From contig NZ_JAAVSH020000001.1 of the NCBI RefSeq assembly GCF_011947365.2, forward strand, positions 2,458,424 through 2,514,912: a stretch of DNA of 56,489 bases, in the 5' to 3' direction. The notes below the pieces were generated by a model. The model had not been told where the DNA came from, ran no database searches, and saw only the letters and a program-made list of their open reading frames with translations. Within the stretch, counting starts at the first letter, position 1; every line of letters starts with the position of its first letter. Shown here one piece after another: positions 10,177 through 18,354 of this stretch. This stretch comes from an endosymbiont of Lamellibrachia barhami. GTDB taxonomy: Bacteria; Pseudomonadota; Gammaproteobacteria; Chromatiales; Chromatiaceae. Made by a program: the position numbers and the translations under genes.

Positions 10177-10914
10177 ATGCGTATCCCCCGCATCTTTACC
10201 AACCAGGATCTTGCCGACACCGGTTCGATCACTCTGGAGAAGGAACCCTCACACCACCTCAGCCAGGTGCTGCGCCTCAAACCGGGTGTAGACCTCGTGC
10301 TCTTCAACGGTAACGGCAATGAATATGCCGCACGCCTGCTGACCTGTCAGAAAAACGCCGTTGAGGCTGAATTAACCCGCTGTCTCCGGCATGAGGAGCC
10401 GCCCCCACCGTTGCATATCCATCTGACCATCGGCATCTCCCGTGGCGAACGCATGGATTTCTCACTGCAGAAATCGGTGGAACTCGGCGTTGCAGAGATC
10501 CAACCAATCTTTTCCGAGCGCTGCGTGGTTAAGTTGGACGGCAAGCGGCTGATGCGGCGCATGTATCATTGGCAGAAGATCATCGTCGGCGCCTGTGAAC
10601 AGTCCGGGCGCTGCCGTATCCCCATCCTGCATAAGCCAGCCGGCTATAGCTCCGCGATTGAAAACAGCTCAGCCAGTCTCCGTATATTGCTTGACCATCG
10701 AAGCGATCTCACGCTAACAGACATCCCTGCTCCCAAAGGGGATGTGCAGATACTGGTTGGCCCGGAGGGAGGACTCTCCGGTGCAGAGAGAGAGATAGCA
10801 AAAGAGATGGGGTTCACCGGCATCAGGCTGGGACCCAGGGTACTGCGCACCGAAACCGCCCCACTGGCAGCCATCTCAGTCATGCAAATCCTGTGGGGGG
10901 ATTTTGCCGATTGA
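10177..10914 (+). CDS. rsmE: 16S rRNA (uracil-1498-N3)-methyltransferase
   Basis: Methylates U1498 of 16S rRNA using S-adenosylmethionine. The 245-residue protein has an N-terminal PUA-like domain (SHHLSQVLRLKPG) and a C-terminal SPOUT fold. The knotted cofactor site is visible as ILVGPEGGLSGAERE and LGPRVLRTETAPLAA. It lies one base after rsxE, so it is probably the last gene of that operon. A second, pseudogenised copy is at 11650-12352. This copy is intact and should be the functional one. Confidence 0.96.
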   Translation: MRIPRIFTNQDLADTGSITLEKEPSHHLSQVLRLKPGVDLVLFNGNGNEYAARLLTCQKNAVEAELTRCLRHEEPPPPLHIHLTIGISRGERMDFSLQKSVELGVAEIQPIFSERCVVKLDGKRLMRRMYHWQKIIVGACEQSGRCRIPILHKPAGYSSAIENSSASLRILLDHRSDLTLTDIPAPKGDVQILVGPEGGLSGAEREIAKEMGFTGIRLGPRVLRTETAPLAAISVMQILWGDFAD

Positions 10915-11088
10915 CGCCTGTCTGTCCTATCATGAACCCATTCTGGTTCAACGTGAACACTTTTTTGGTTTTCCGGAATCAGTATTCACCATCCCGGTAA
11001 TTCTAGTCTTTTCATTGAAAATCATTGGATTTTCTGGATTATTGAGGAATCGTATGTCGACTAGCCCCCTTAGAAAAAAGGGTATAGC

Positions 11089-11629
11089 GTGAAGTCAGGA
11101 GAGGACCGTAAAGGTGATGGGGTAGAAAGAGTCATCCAGTCAGTATGATGCCGCAGGACAGACACGAGTCACATCTGTGCCAAGGCATCCTGAACAAGTA
11201 ACTCCAACTCATCGAGGTCTGGAATAAGCGCGGATTCACCACCAACGATTACCGGTTTCTGTATCACAACTCCCATCTCTTCATCTGTAGATGCTGGCAG
11301 AATATTATCACTGGTTACACGCACCAAACGGGGAATTGCCTGAGCAACCAAACCAATGTACGGCAGCTCCTCATCACCATTCAGGGTATGGGTCACGATA
11401 ATTCGGCCTCGATGACCCGGTTCTTGAATCGGCTTGCCTATCAACCCATCGAATGAAACCACTGGAATGTCATACTTCCGCCACTCAATAAATCCAAGCA
11501 GCCAGTCCGGTAAGTTCGCCTCGGGCTTAGGTTTCCGGTAGCCGACCACTTCCGCCACTGCGGCATTCGGCAGCAGCAGCCGTTCCGATTCGAGCGGTAT
11601 CAGAACGCTTCGCACCTCTGATGAGACAG
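11089..11629. repeat. direct repeat of cheW region, left copy (right copy 19323-19862)
   Basis: About 540 bases, nearly identical and in the same orientation as 19323-19862, including ~80 bases downstream of the cheW stop. Similarity fades around 11089 and stops sharply at 11629, where the sequence switches to the rsxE/rsmE copy. The two copies flank the rsmE pseudogene and the accessory gene block. Recombination between them would remove about 8.2 kb and restore the simple order rsmE-cheW-chpA. Confidence 0.9.
11169..11615 (-). pseudogene. 5'-truncated duplicate of the CheW-like gene
   Basis: 148 codons remain open and differ from the intact gene at 19402-19872 by only about six residues (for example EANLPDW instead of EENLPEW). 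The first codons (MSET), the start codon and the ribosome-binding site are lost at the duplication join near 11629. A GTG at 11615 could in principle start translation, but no Shine-Dalgarno sequence precedes it and chpA is not adjacent. The lack of internal decay shows the duplication is recent, or that this is a strain variant joined by assembly. It is unlikely to make the normal adaptor protein. Confidence 0.8.
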
Positions 11630-11649
11630 GAAAGCCGGCGTCTCCTGAG

Positions 11650-12352
11650 ATGCGTATCCCTGCATCTTTACCAACCAGGATCTGCCGACACCGGTTCGAC
11701 TACCGGAGAAGGAACCCCTTACACCACCTCAGCCAGGTGCTGCGCCTCAAACCGGGTGTAGACCTCGTTTCAACGGTAACGGCAATGAATATGCCGTACG
11801 CCCGTTGACCTGTCAGAAAACGCCGTTGAGTTGAATTAACCGTCTCCAGTATGAGGAGCCGCCCCCACCGTTGCATATCCATCTGACCATCGGCATCTCC
11901 TGTGGCGAACGCATGGATTTCTACTGCAGAAATCGGTGGAACTCGGCGTTGCAGAGATCCAACCACCTTTCCGAGCGCCGTGTTGTTGGACGGCAAAGGT
12001 TGATGCGGCGCATGGATCATTGGCAGAAGATCATCGTCATGCCTGTGAACAGTCCGCGCCGTATCCCCATCCTGCATAAGCCAGCCGGCTATAGCTCCAA
12101 GTGATTGAAAAACAGCTCAGCCAGTCTCCGCATATTGCTTGACCATCGAAGCGATCTCACGCTAACAGACATCCCGTTCCAAAGGATGCAGATACTGGTT
12201 GGCCCGGAGGAGACCTCCGGCAGAGAGAGATAGCAAAAGAGATAGCTCACCGGCATCAGGCTGGGACCCAGAAAGGGTACGGTGCACCGAAACCGCCCCA
12301 CTGGCAGCCATCTCAGCCATGCAAATCCTGTGGGGGGAATTTCGCCGACTGA
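11650..12352 (+). pseudogene. decayed second copy of rsmE
   Basis: It follows the intact rsmE base for base, including the start ATG and the terminal stop, but many 1-5 base deletions destroy the frame. Examples are GATCTTGCC becoming GATCTGCC, CTCGTGCTCTTCAACGG becoming CTCGTTTCAACGG, and CGCTGTCTCC becoming CGTCTCC. Deletions clearly outnumber insertions; the net loss is 35 bases. Substitutions are few, so indels dominate the decay. No functional protein can be made. Whether the deletions are biological or sequencing errors cannot be decided here. Confidence 0.9.
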
Positions 12353-12540
12353 CGAGTCACTTTCCCTTCTTTGCTAATCGCCTCGAAAGTTTTCGCAACA
12401 AGGAGCAGTTAGCCAATGCAATTTACTTTCACCTTGAAGGACTGGATATTTGTCCTGCTGGGTTGATTAAGCGAGAGTCACCCACTGGACCAGGGAAAGA
12501 ACCAAGATTAAATTGCACTGTTTTTAGAGTAAACATACAT

Positions 12541-12852
12541 TTACTTGAGTGTTTCCCGATATATCAACTTTCCTTTTTCCATATTAATTTTGTATCTCAA
12601 ACAACAAAAGGATATTGCCGAAAGCCCTTCGGTTTTATTAATACCAACGAAATAATCAGGCTCATTTGAATTTAAGTATGGAGCACCCATGAATTCCAAG
12701 TCGACTCTCATCCCTTCGCTATCAACTAATTTTAAATTAATTTTATTTCTCGGCACACAAACATCAGCAGGAATGTCATATAAATAAAGACGAAAACCAC
12801 CATACTCTATGCTATCTATTACTGAACCAAGCATGTCACCATCTTCCTTCAT
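12541..12852 (-). CDS. small hypothetical protein, possible immunity partner
   Basis: A 103-residue, soluble-looking protein without signal peptide or membrane segment (begins MKEDGDMLGSVIDSIEYGGF). No family is recognised. Its start overlaps the end of the upstream basic secreted protein in an ATGA arrangement, so the pair is translationally coupled. Small soluble proteins placed directly after a secreted protein with a toxin-like C-terminus are often immunity proteins; that reading is inference only. It is the last gene of the minus-strand block. The 188 bases between it and the rsmE pseudogene are AT-rich and hold nothing recognisable. Confidence 0.6.
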   Translation of the reverse strand: MKEDGDMLGSVIDSIEYGGFRLYLYDIPADVCVPRNKINLKLVDSEGMRVDLEFMGAPYLNSNEPDYFVGINKTEGLSAISFCCLRYKINMEKGKLIYRETLK

Positions 12853-13643
12853 CTTGCTTTTAACCGTTCTGACACTTTCTTTCCTATAGGAATTGCCTTG
12901 GACACCTTCAAGTCAATCTTATTGAAAGATTTATTTTGGCGATTATATTGTGGACGCAGCTCATACTGAACACCTCCACCCAGCGCTGTCTTACCATTCT
13001 TTCGATAAGTTTGCCTACCCGCAATACCTATTGAAACCTTGGTCTTTTGCGGAACAGTAACATGAACAAAATGCGTGGGAACATGAGGCAAGGCAAATTT
13101 TCGTTTGATTTGGGCCGGAGTCAGACCACGAATGTCTCGGGCTCTCATAAGCCATTTTCCCTGTGCAGCAGTTTTTCCTTTTGTGAAGACACGTACAAAT
13201 TTTTCAGGCTTCGTTGTTGTCCTAGTTAATACTGAAGTTCCACGCTTGTAAGGATTATTATAATTCTTTGCCCTTAGTCTGGAATTCTCCCGACCAGATT
13301 TAGTAAGCTTTACTTTGGCTTTGCTTAGTAGCGATTTTACAGAATCTACGTTTTTAAAAGCCTTCACAGTGCCAGGCTTAAGATTAACTTTCTGACCATT
13401 CTTAAGCTTCAGATTATTACTTAAAGACTTTCTTTTAGGCTTTAATTTTTTCCGAAACCCCAGACTGCCAGAAGATTTCTTTGGCTTGACTGACTTTTGT
13501 TTTACCCTCCTAGATTTGACTTTCTGTGGAGGTGGTTTCTTTACACTCGCATAGGCAACACCTTCACTACTAATATTGGCAACTGGGAAAAAAGTAACGA
13601 TAAAGAAACATGTGACTATTAACGCAGCAAGAACAGATTTCAT
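12849..13643 (-). CDS. secreted basic protein with toxin-like C-terminal region
   Basis: 264 residues. Residues 1-32 are a signal peptide or membrane anchor (KSVLAALIVTCFFIVTFFP). Residues 35-110 are strongly Lys/Ser-rich and of low complexity. The C-terminal ~110 residues contain ARDIRGLTPAQIKRKFALP, then PTHFVHVTVPQKTKVSIGIAG and LGGGVQYELRP. This order (a 'GLTP-QI--KFALP' helix, a 'V-VP--T---G' strand, a Gly-rich 'GGG-QYEL' turn) recalls C-terminal segments of some polymorphic toxin or hemagglutinin-type proteins, from memory and unverified. It starts two bases after the upstream gene's stop. It could equally be an envelope structural protein. Confidence 0.6.
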   Translation of the reverse strand: MKSVLAALIVTCFFIVTFFPVANISSEGVAYASVKKPPPQKVKSRRVKQKSVKPKKSSGSLGFRKKLKPKRKSLSNNLKLKNGQKVNLKPGTVKAFKNVDSVKSLLSKAKVKLTKSGRENSRLRAKNYNNPYKRGTSVLTRTTTKPEKFVRVFTKGKTAAQGKWLMRARDIRGLTPAQIKRKFALPHVPTHFVHVTVPQKTKVSIGIAGRQTYRKNGKTALGGGVQYELRPQYNRQNKSFNKIDLKVSKAIPIGKKVSERLKAR

Positions 13644-13645
13644 AT

Positions 13646-14875
13646 CTAATTCTCAACAACAAACTTTTTTAAACCTCTATAGACACGGCGAAATGCATCT
13701 GGATCCGAATCATAAAGAATCGCAAGGCGCTGAGCATCTTGATAAGCTTGCTTCTTGAGTACATCCAACTTTACTAGCGGGCTATTTACAATAGCTGTAT
13801 TTGAGGCCAGTAACTCATCCTGAATTGAACCACCACTTTTACGAGTGTTCGCTATTGCAATAAAAGGGGCAAGTATAGATTTTAGCCCGGCATCCACTGA
13901 CTGATTCAATCCACGTTGAGTCGTCAGTAATTTTTTCTCTATCTCATGAGACAAATTTGGATCAATTTCAGTAACAATCATCCGATTATCTGTGATAAAT
14001 AATACGCTCGTCGTGTCGGACAGAAAGTTGTGTATAGTTGAGGCATATGTGATGTTATTGAGAAGCTCTGTCTGAAGTGGAGTGGTATTTCCTGTATAAA
14101 AAGCATTGATCAGGTCTGGGCGATTAAAGTTATCTGGATTGAATTGAGGAAATTGACTGGATGGCGGAGCGGAAGACATTTGCACCTGTTCCTCTGCAAT
14201 AGCAGCTTCCACTTCCGCAAGCCAATCTTTAGCTGGCCCAAATCCTCCTTCGACCGCACGACGGAGATGCTCCGCCATCTCATCCAGATCTTCTGTTAGG
14301 TGCGCAATATACGCATCGGCAGCTGATGACCCCCGCTGGGAAGCTTTTTCGAGGAGCTCTAAGGCAAGTTCTTCATCACCGTAAACCAATGCCGCTCTCC
14401 CCAAGGCAAATAGATATCGGGGCTCCCCTGTTTTCGCTTCGGCATAAGGCAGTGCGAATTCTATAAGCTCAGCAATTTCTTCAGGTGGTACCTCCGCTAA
14501 TTCCTCATCACTCCTGCCTACCACATCCATTGAGTTCTGAGGATCAGAAGGATGTGCAGCTACTTCATCTATTAATCTAAATGCTAATGCTGCCATATCT
14601 TCTTCATTTAAACTTTCGTTCGATTCTTCCTGTGTAATTTCTCCAGACTGATTTGAGTTTTTCTTCTGCGCGGAGCGATTTTCCGTCTCAGAGTCGGTAT
14701 CTCTACGGTAATTGCTCGTTACACTATTGGCAGAAGCTACCTTGCTTGCGGCGATCGGGGCAGACTGTTCGTTCTGGTTACCAACCACTAAAAACAATCC
14801 AAGGCTGCCAATGGCAATGCCAGCCAATGTCATACCCGCAAGCAATAACGCAATATTTGTCTTGCTCCCACTCAT
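13646..14875 (-). CDS. membrane-anchored protein with Sel1/TPR-like repeats
   Basis: 409 residues with one membrane segment at about residues 8-31, then an acidic Ser/Asn/Glu-rich linker. Residues ~125-240 look like helical repeats of Sel1/TPR type (PRYLFALGRAALVYGDEEL, ELLEKASQRGSSAADAYIAH, MAEHLRRAVEGGFGPAKDWL). The C-terminal ~170 residues are a distinct helical domain that is not recognised. N-in, C-out topology would place the repeats outside the inner membrane, a typical protein-protein scaffold. It sits between the lipoprotein gene and the basic secreted protein within the same minus-strand run. Confidence 0.65.
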   Translation of the reverse strand: MSGSKTNIALLLAGMTLAGIAIGSLGLFLVVGNQNEQSAPIAASKVASANSVTSNYRRDTDSETENRSAQKKNSNQSGEITQEESNESLNEEDMAALAFRLIDEVAAHPSDPQNSMDVVGRSDEELAEVPPEEIAELIEFALPYAEAKTGEPRYLFALGRAALVYGDEELALELLEKASQRGSSAADAYIAHLTEDLDEMAEHLRRAVEGGFGPAKDWLAEVEAAIAEEQVQMSSAPPSSQFPQFNPDNFNRPDLINAFYTGNTTPLQTELLNNITYASTIHNFLSDTTSVLFITDNRMIVTEIDPNLSHEIEKKLLTTQRGLNQSVDAGLKSILAPFIAIANTRKSGGSIQDELLASNTAIVNSPLVKLDVLKKQAYQDAQRLAILYDSDPDAFRRVYRGLKKFVVEN

Positions 14876-14903
14876 AATGTGACTGCCTTACACCTTGTGC
14901 GAT

Positions 14904-15446
14904 TCACTCTGTCTCCAGAGCATGTTTGGCACGGACTAAGAGGATTCGGTCAATAGAACGCTCAAGGACGGCAACCTCAGCCCCCAGATCTTCAATCTCA
15001 ACCTCATATTCCGCCATTCTCTCCTTGACTATTTGTTTATCTCGTTCTTTTGCTGTAGCTAACAAGGATTCGAACTTCGCCAACTCTACCTTGAGTCCTT
15101 TTACCTCTTTAACCACGCGAGCCAGCTCTGTGCGTTTTTTACTGACAGCTCTCTCTATTTCGCGTTGTTTATGTTCAATATTTTCTGCCTTTGCAGACTC
15201 AGCCTTAAGGCTGCGATCAAGGCTCTTCAACTTTTCTTCCCTGTCATAAAGCCGTGATTCCAGTAACAATGCATGTTTCTGCATACTCTTTAATTCGCGC
15301 TTACGAGATTCCAGATAAGCCTCAAGACGATCGTTTCCCCACCAGAGATCACCAGCAGAAACGCGCGTTGGGTGTGTTTCCTTTGTGGTTGCACACCCAG
15401 TTAAAACAATGGCAACCAATATAAATAATATCAGGGAAATTCTCAT
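14904..15446 (-). CDS. coiled-coil lipoprotein
   Basis: 180 residues from the ATG at 15446, which is preceded by AGGGTGA about six bases away; a GTG at 15455 overlapping the upstream stop is the alternative. The signal peptide ends in a lipobox, LTGC, with the lipidated cysteine at residue 18. Residues ~40-155 form a continuous charged heptad-like coiled coil (REEKLKSLDRSLKAESAKAE). No enzymatic motif. Probably anchored in the outer membrane, with the rod extending through the periplasm as a structural link. It follows the peptidoglycan-binding protein gene with practically no gap, so the two products likely work together. Confidence 0.7.
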   Translation of the reverse strand: MRISLILFILVAIVLTGCATTKETHPTRVSAGDLWWGNDRLEAYLESRKRELKSMQKHALLLESRLYDREEKLKSLDRSLKAESAKAENIEHKQREIERAVSKKRTELARVVKEVKGLKVELAKFESLLATAKERDKQIVKERMAEYEVEIEDLGAEVAVLERSIDRILLVRAKHALETE

Positions 15447-15451
15447 GATTA

Positions 15452-16516
15452 TCACCCTAACGACAAACTACGTAAATCTTCTTGCTGCTCTTCCAGCTTT
15501 GGTGTTATGCCGTTTATCGTGTTGAGGGATACGATCAGTTCAGCCCGTCTTTTTACAAGCTGATCACGACGCAACCTAAAGCCCTGATTTTCCGGATCGG
15601 CTTTAATGATGGTTTCCACCTCAGTGATATCATCTTGGACAACTTTAATAGCCACCCTTGTCTTCTTGGCTAGCTTATGACTTAGAGTGATATCACTATC
15701 CAGACTTTTCAGCAGAATGTTGGTCTGTGCTACTACATCCTCACCTTTCTTGGCACGATGCTGCACCGCAATAATTTCTCGTTTTCGCGACCTCACATTT
15801 GAGTCAACTAAAGATATTGTTGACTCCAGTGCAGATATTTTCTTGTCGGTTGCGTTAATTGATCGATCAATCTTGTCGTATTTCTCTGCATACTTCCCTC
15901 TATTATCAGCCGTCATGCCCCCTACTACGTAGCCACCAATGCCGCCCACCGCTGCACCGGCCGCTGCACCTTGCCCCTTGCTCAGGCCTAATTTATCCGC
16001 AAGCATTGTCCCAGCTATTGCACCACCCACTGCACCAATAAGTGTTGCTTGCTGCTTATCTTTCTTTTGTGCGTTTGCAAGCTCTTGGGAATCACTAACG
16101 TTTTCGGACGACCTAACACCATTTGTTGCATCTGTTAGTTCATCCAGTAACCCCAGCGTCACAAATCCATCTGAAGAGGTTCCGCGGCTACGCTGGAAGG
16201 ACTTGATCGCATGAGAAGTCTTTTTTCCATAGATACCATCAACAACACCAACATTGTAGCCTAGCCGGGAAAGCATCCGCTGAGCATCAGCTACCGATTG
16301 CCTATCAGTCAATCTAGTTGATGTGTCCCGCTGATATTGCGTGCTCCTTTGTTGATACCGAGTTATGTCCTGATGCTGTGGCTGTGGCTGTGTTTGCGTG
16401 TTCGCACCGCCTCCTGGTATGGGAATGGCATCGATCAAGTCATCCATCCAGCTTGCGTTGGACACTGATCCGTTTAGCAGGCCAACACCTGCAATAATCA
16501 CCAGCATTTTTCTCAT
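15452..16516 (-). CDS. exported peptidoglycan-binding protein with glycine zipper and coiled coil
   Basis: 354 residues. A signal peptide (residues 1-21) is followed by a Gln-rich linker. A PG_binding_1 domain spans about residues 73-127 (AQRMLSRLGYNVGVVDGIYG, KKTSHAIKSFQ). A Gly/Ala zipper at about 157-202 (IGAVGGAIAGTM, AAAGAAVGGIGGYVVGG) can insert in or oligomerise at a membrane. The C-terminal ~140 residues are coiled coil. The protein is therefore fit to anchor an assembly to the cell wall. AGGGGAG-like sequence precedes the ATG. The 174 bases upstream are AT-rich with no gene. Confidence 0.75.
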   Translation of the reverse strand: MRKMLVIIAGVGLLNGSVSNASWMDDLIDAIPIPGGGANTQTQPQPQHQDITRYQQRSTQYQRDTSTRLTDRQSVADAQRMLSRLGYNVGVVDGIYGKKTSHAIKSFQRSRGTSSDGFVTLGLLDELTDATNGVRSSENVSDSQELANAQKKDKQQATLIGAVGGAIAGTMLADKLGLSKGQGAAAGAAVGGIGGYVVGGMTADNRGKYAEKYDKIDRSINATDKKISALESTISLVDSNVRSRKREIIAVQHRAKKGEDVVAQTNILLKSLDSDITLSHKLAKKTRVAIKVVQDDITEVETIIKADPENQGFRLRRDQLVKRRAELIVSLNTINGITPKLEEQQEDLRSLSLG

Positions 16517-16690
16517 GACTCATAACTCCCCTATTTTCAACATCTTGGCTCGTAATCAGAATCCTACTCTGGCAAAGAGAAAACGGACACTTGTGAAGCC
16601 ACCATTACATATATAAAGAAAATACTTGCCCGCATTAAAATTACGTTGAGACAGCGCATACCATACTAAATTCAGCTGGACAGAAAATTG

Positions 16691-17368
16691 CTATAATCTA
16701 TCCTCAACCGCTACCTTCATATATTCTCGTATATCAGCATCCCTCGGAGATCCTTCCAATACTTTCAGCCCCATTTTCAACAAGCGAACGGTCTCCGAAC
16801 TATCCCTACCTTCCGCTGCAGCAATCGCCTTATTAAATTGCGCTTCAACTGAATCCGAATGCTCAGAATAGACGTGATTAAGTTCCATCAGTAAGGCAAT
16901 AAGCTTATCTTTATATTTCACAAGGTCTTGTCTTTTCTTGTTGACGACAATCTCTAGCGCGGAAAGCACCGCCGCACCACCGATTTTTTCTGCCTCGATC
17001 AACGACAAGACATTTACTTCAAATTCTTTCTTAGAAAGCGAGGTAAGCGAGCCTATCTTCACAAGCCGTTCCAGATTCATTGATATATCAACCTCAGCGA
17101 CCTGAACTCTTCTCTCCTCTTGCTTATCACGAGAAGCAGCGGAAAGTTTCCCGTATAGATAGTAAGATCCCAGCGGAAGAAGTATGCCTAAAACCAACGC
17201 TAAAGCTGACGGAAGCAGCAGACTACTACGGCCGACCTTGGGCTTCGACGGCTGCGTCACATCCTCGCTAGCAGTGGGAGCATTTTCATTCTCTTTGCGC
17301 AATACTTCTTCCGCAGGAGAAGCAGGTTCAATAGGAGTTCTTGATATTGGTTTTTCAATTATGGGCAT
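16691..17368 (-). CDS. single-pass membrane protein of the accessory block
   Basis: 225 residues: a cytoplasmic Pro/Glu-rich N-terminus (residues 1-45), one membrane segment at about 50-73 (LLLPSALALVLGILLPLGSY), and a helical extracytoplasmic domain of about 150 residues. No family is recognised. The gene follows the von Willebrand A gene by 27 bases and shares its orientation. The arrangement suggests an accessory subunit of the channel/vWA complex encoded upstream. The last third (RLLKMGLKVLEGSPRDADIR) might be a TPR-like helical hairpin, but this is weak. Confidence 0.65.
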   Translation of the reverse strand: MPIIEKPISRTPIEPASPAEEVLRKENENAPTASEDVTQPSKPKVGRSSLLLPSALALVLGILLPLGSYYLYGKLSAASRDKQEERRVQVAEVDISMNLERLVKIGSLTSLSKKEFEVNVLSLIEAEKIGGAAVLSALEIVVNKKRQDLVKYKDKLIALLMELNHVYSEHSDSVEAQFNKAIAAAEGRDSSETVRLLKMGLKVLEGSPRDADIREYMKVAVEDRL

Positions 17369-17395
17369 AATCTTTATCCGAACTCGGTTGGCTGC

Positions 17396-18352
17396 CTATT
17401 TGTTTTTAACAATCGCGGTAAGAAGGTAAGCCAACATTTTCCCAGGGTTCTGAGTAAAATTATCCGGCTGCCCCGACTTGGCAGCAACCTCTCTAAAAAA
17501 CCGAAGACTTTCTTTATGCCGGATGTGATATCCCTGGGGCCATGAGGGCTCAGGAGTAGCACCAGAAAACAGGCTGATTACACGCCGTTTGTCAGATCCC
17601 TTTACCCATGAGGCAATTTTCCTGATTATAGGAGCCTCGTGCCGCTTCTTTTGTTGGCTGAAAAATAGATCTTCAAGACTATACTCATATGGACCAACAT
17701 CCCCCAACAGCAAGAATATCTGATAGCCGTCGTAAGCGTTTGATGAAGATAGTATGCCTATAGCCTTATCAACAGCCATACCTACTGGAGCTATACCGTT
17801 AGACGCTTTAAGGCCTTGCAGAAAGTTGCTGATTTTTGCGAAAGACCGGCCTCCGTCTTTTGAATCCACAACAATTCTATGGGGTGGAAATATTTTCAAA
17901 GGTGTTCTGTCGTCTGGTCCCTGCCGATAAGCCACTATACCTACCCGAAACTCTGGAGTGATCTTCGGCAAAACCTTCCCGATCGTCGTAATGGTTTCCA
18001 CCAAATGTCCCAGCGCCTCGCCCATACTGCCTGACACATCGACAGCAATCACAAGCTCCAGCCCTTGCGCCTTTACCGAATCTTCCAACTTGGTTAACTG
18101 TTCAGTCAATTCCTGAAGCTGTTCGCGCGCTTTATCTCTTTCAAATTCAGCTTTTGCGATTTGTTCAGACTGTTCAACAACCCGCTTTTCTACATCTTGA
18201 AGCATCTCCTTCAAATCACCTTCGCTACCTGAGGATTGAATAAGAGTCAAAAAAATAGTCATCAGCAATACGAAAATCGCCATGGTCGCGAATATCAAAT
18301 CGCTGAACGACTCATAAAAGCTTGTGAACCTGGATGGTGATTCTAGCTTCAT
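17396..18352 (-). CDS. MotB-like membrane protein with periplasmic von Willebrand A domain
   Basis: 318 residues. Residues 16-38 (FSDLIFATMAIFVLLMTIF) match the MotB/ExbD/TolR membrane helix; D18 occupies the position of the protonatable Asp that drives those motors. Residues ~46-95 are coiled coil. Residues ~98-318 are a von Willebrand A domain with an intact metal site: DVSGS at 105-109 and a later acidic residue in LLLGDVG (D218). MotB and ZorB normally carry an OmpA-type peptidoglycan-binding domain here; this protein carries vWA instead. It starts two bases after the channel gene stop, as expected for a stator pair. Ligand unknown. Confidence 0.85.
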   Translation of the reverse strand: MKLESPSRFTSFYESFSDLIFATMAIFVLLMTIFLTLIQSSGSEGDLKEMLQDVEKRVVEQSEQIAKAEFERDKAREQLQELTEQLTKLEDSVKAQGLELVIAVDVSGSMGEALGHLVETITTIGKVLPKITPEFRVGIVAYRQGPDDRTPLKIFPPHRIVVDSKDGGRSFAKISNFLQGLKASNGIAPVGMAVDKAIGILSSSNAYDGYQIFLLLGDVGPYEYSLEDLFFSQQKKRHEAPIIRKIASWVKGSDKRRVISLFSGATPEPSWPQGYHIRHKESLRFFREVAAKSGQPDNFTQNPGKMLAYLLTAIVKNK

Positions 18353-18354
18353 GA

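Larger units (their letters stand above)
10159..12352. repeat. tandem duplication of the rsxE end plus rsmE (copies at 10159-10914 and 11632-12352)
   Basis: The last bases of rsxE and the whole of rsmE recur from 11632. The second copy follows directly on a duplicated cheW fragment, and the join lies between 11629 and 11632. Apart from many small deletions the copies align from end to end. The rsmE part shrinks from 738 to 703 bases. Downstream of the stop codons the two copies diverge completely. Either a real tandem duplication or an assembly join between two strain haplotypes would give this pattern. Confidence 0.85.

Noticed and set aside
10904-11092. 62-codon plus-strand frame after rsmE
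   Set aside because: It begins inside rsmE, has no ribosome-binding site, and its composition is not protein-like; treated as non-coding spacer.
12199-12669. 156-codon plus-strand frame
   Set aside because: Its first part is an out-of-frame reading of the rsmE pseudogene and the rest runs antisense to the 103-residue gene; no family or conserved start.
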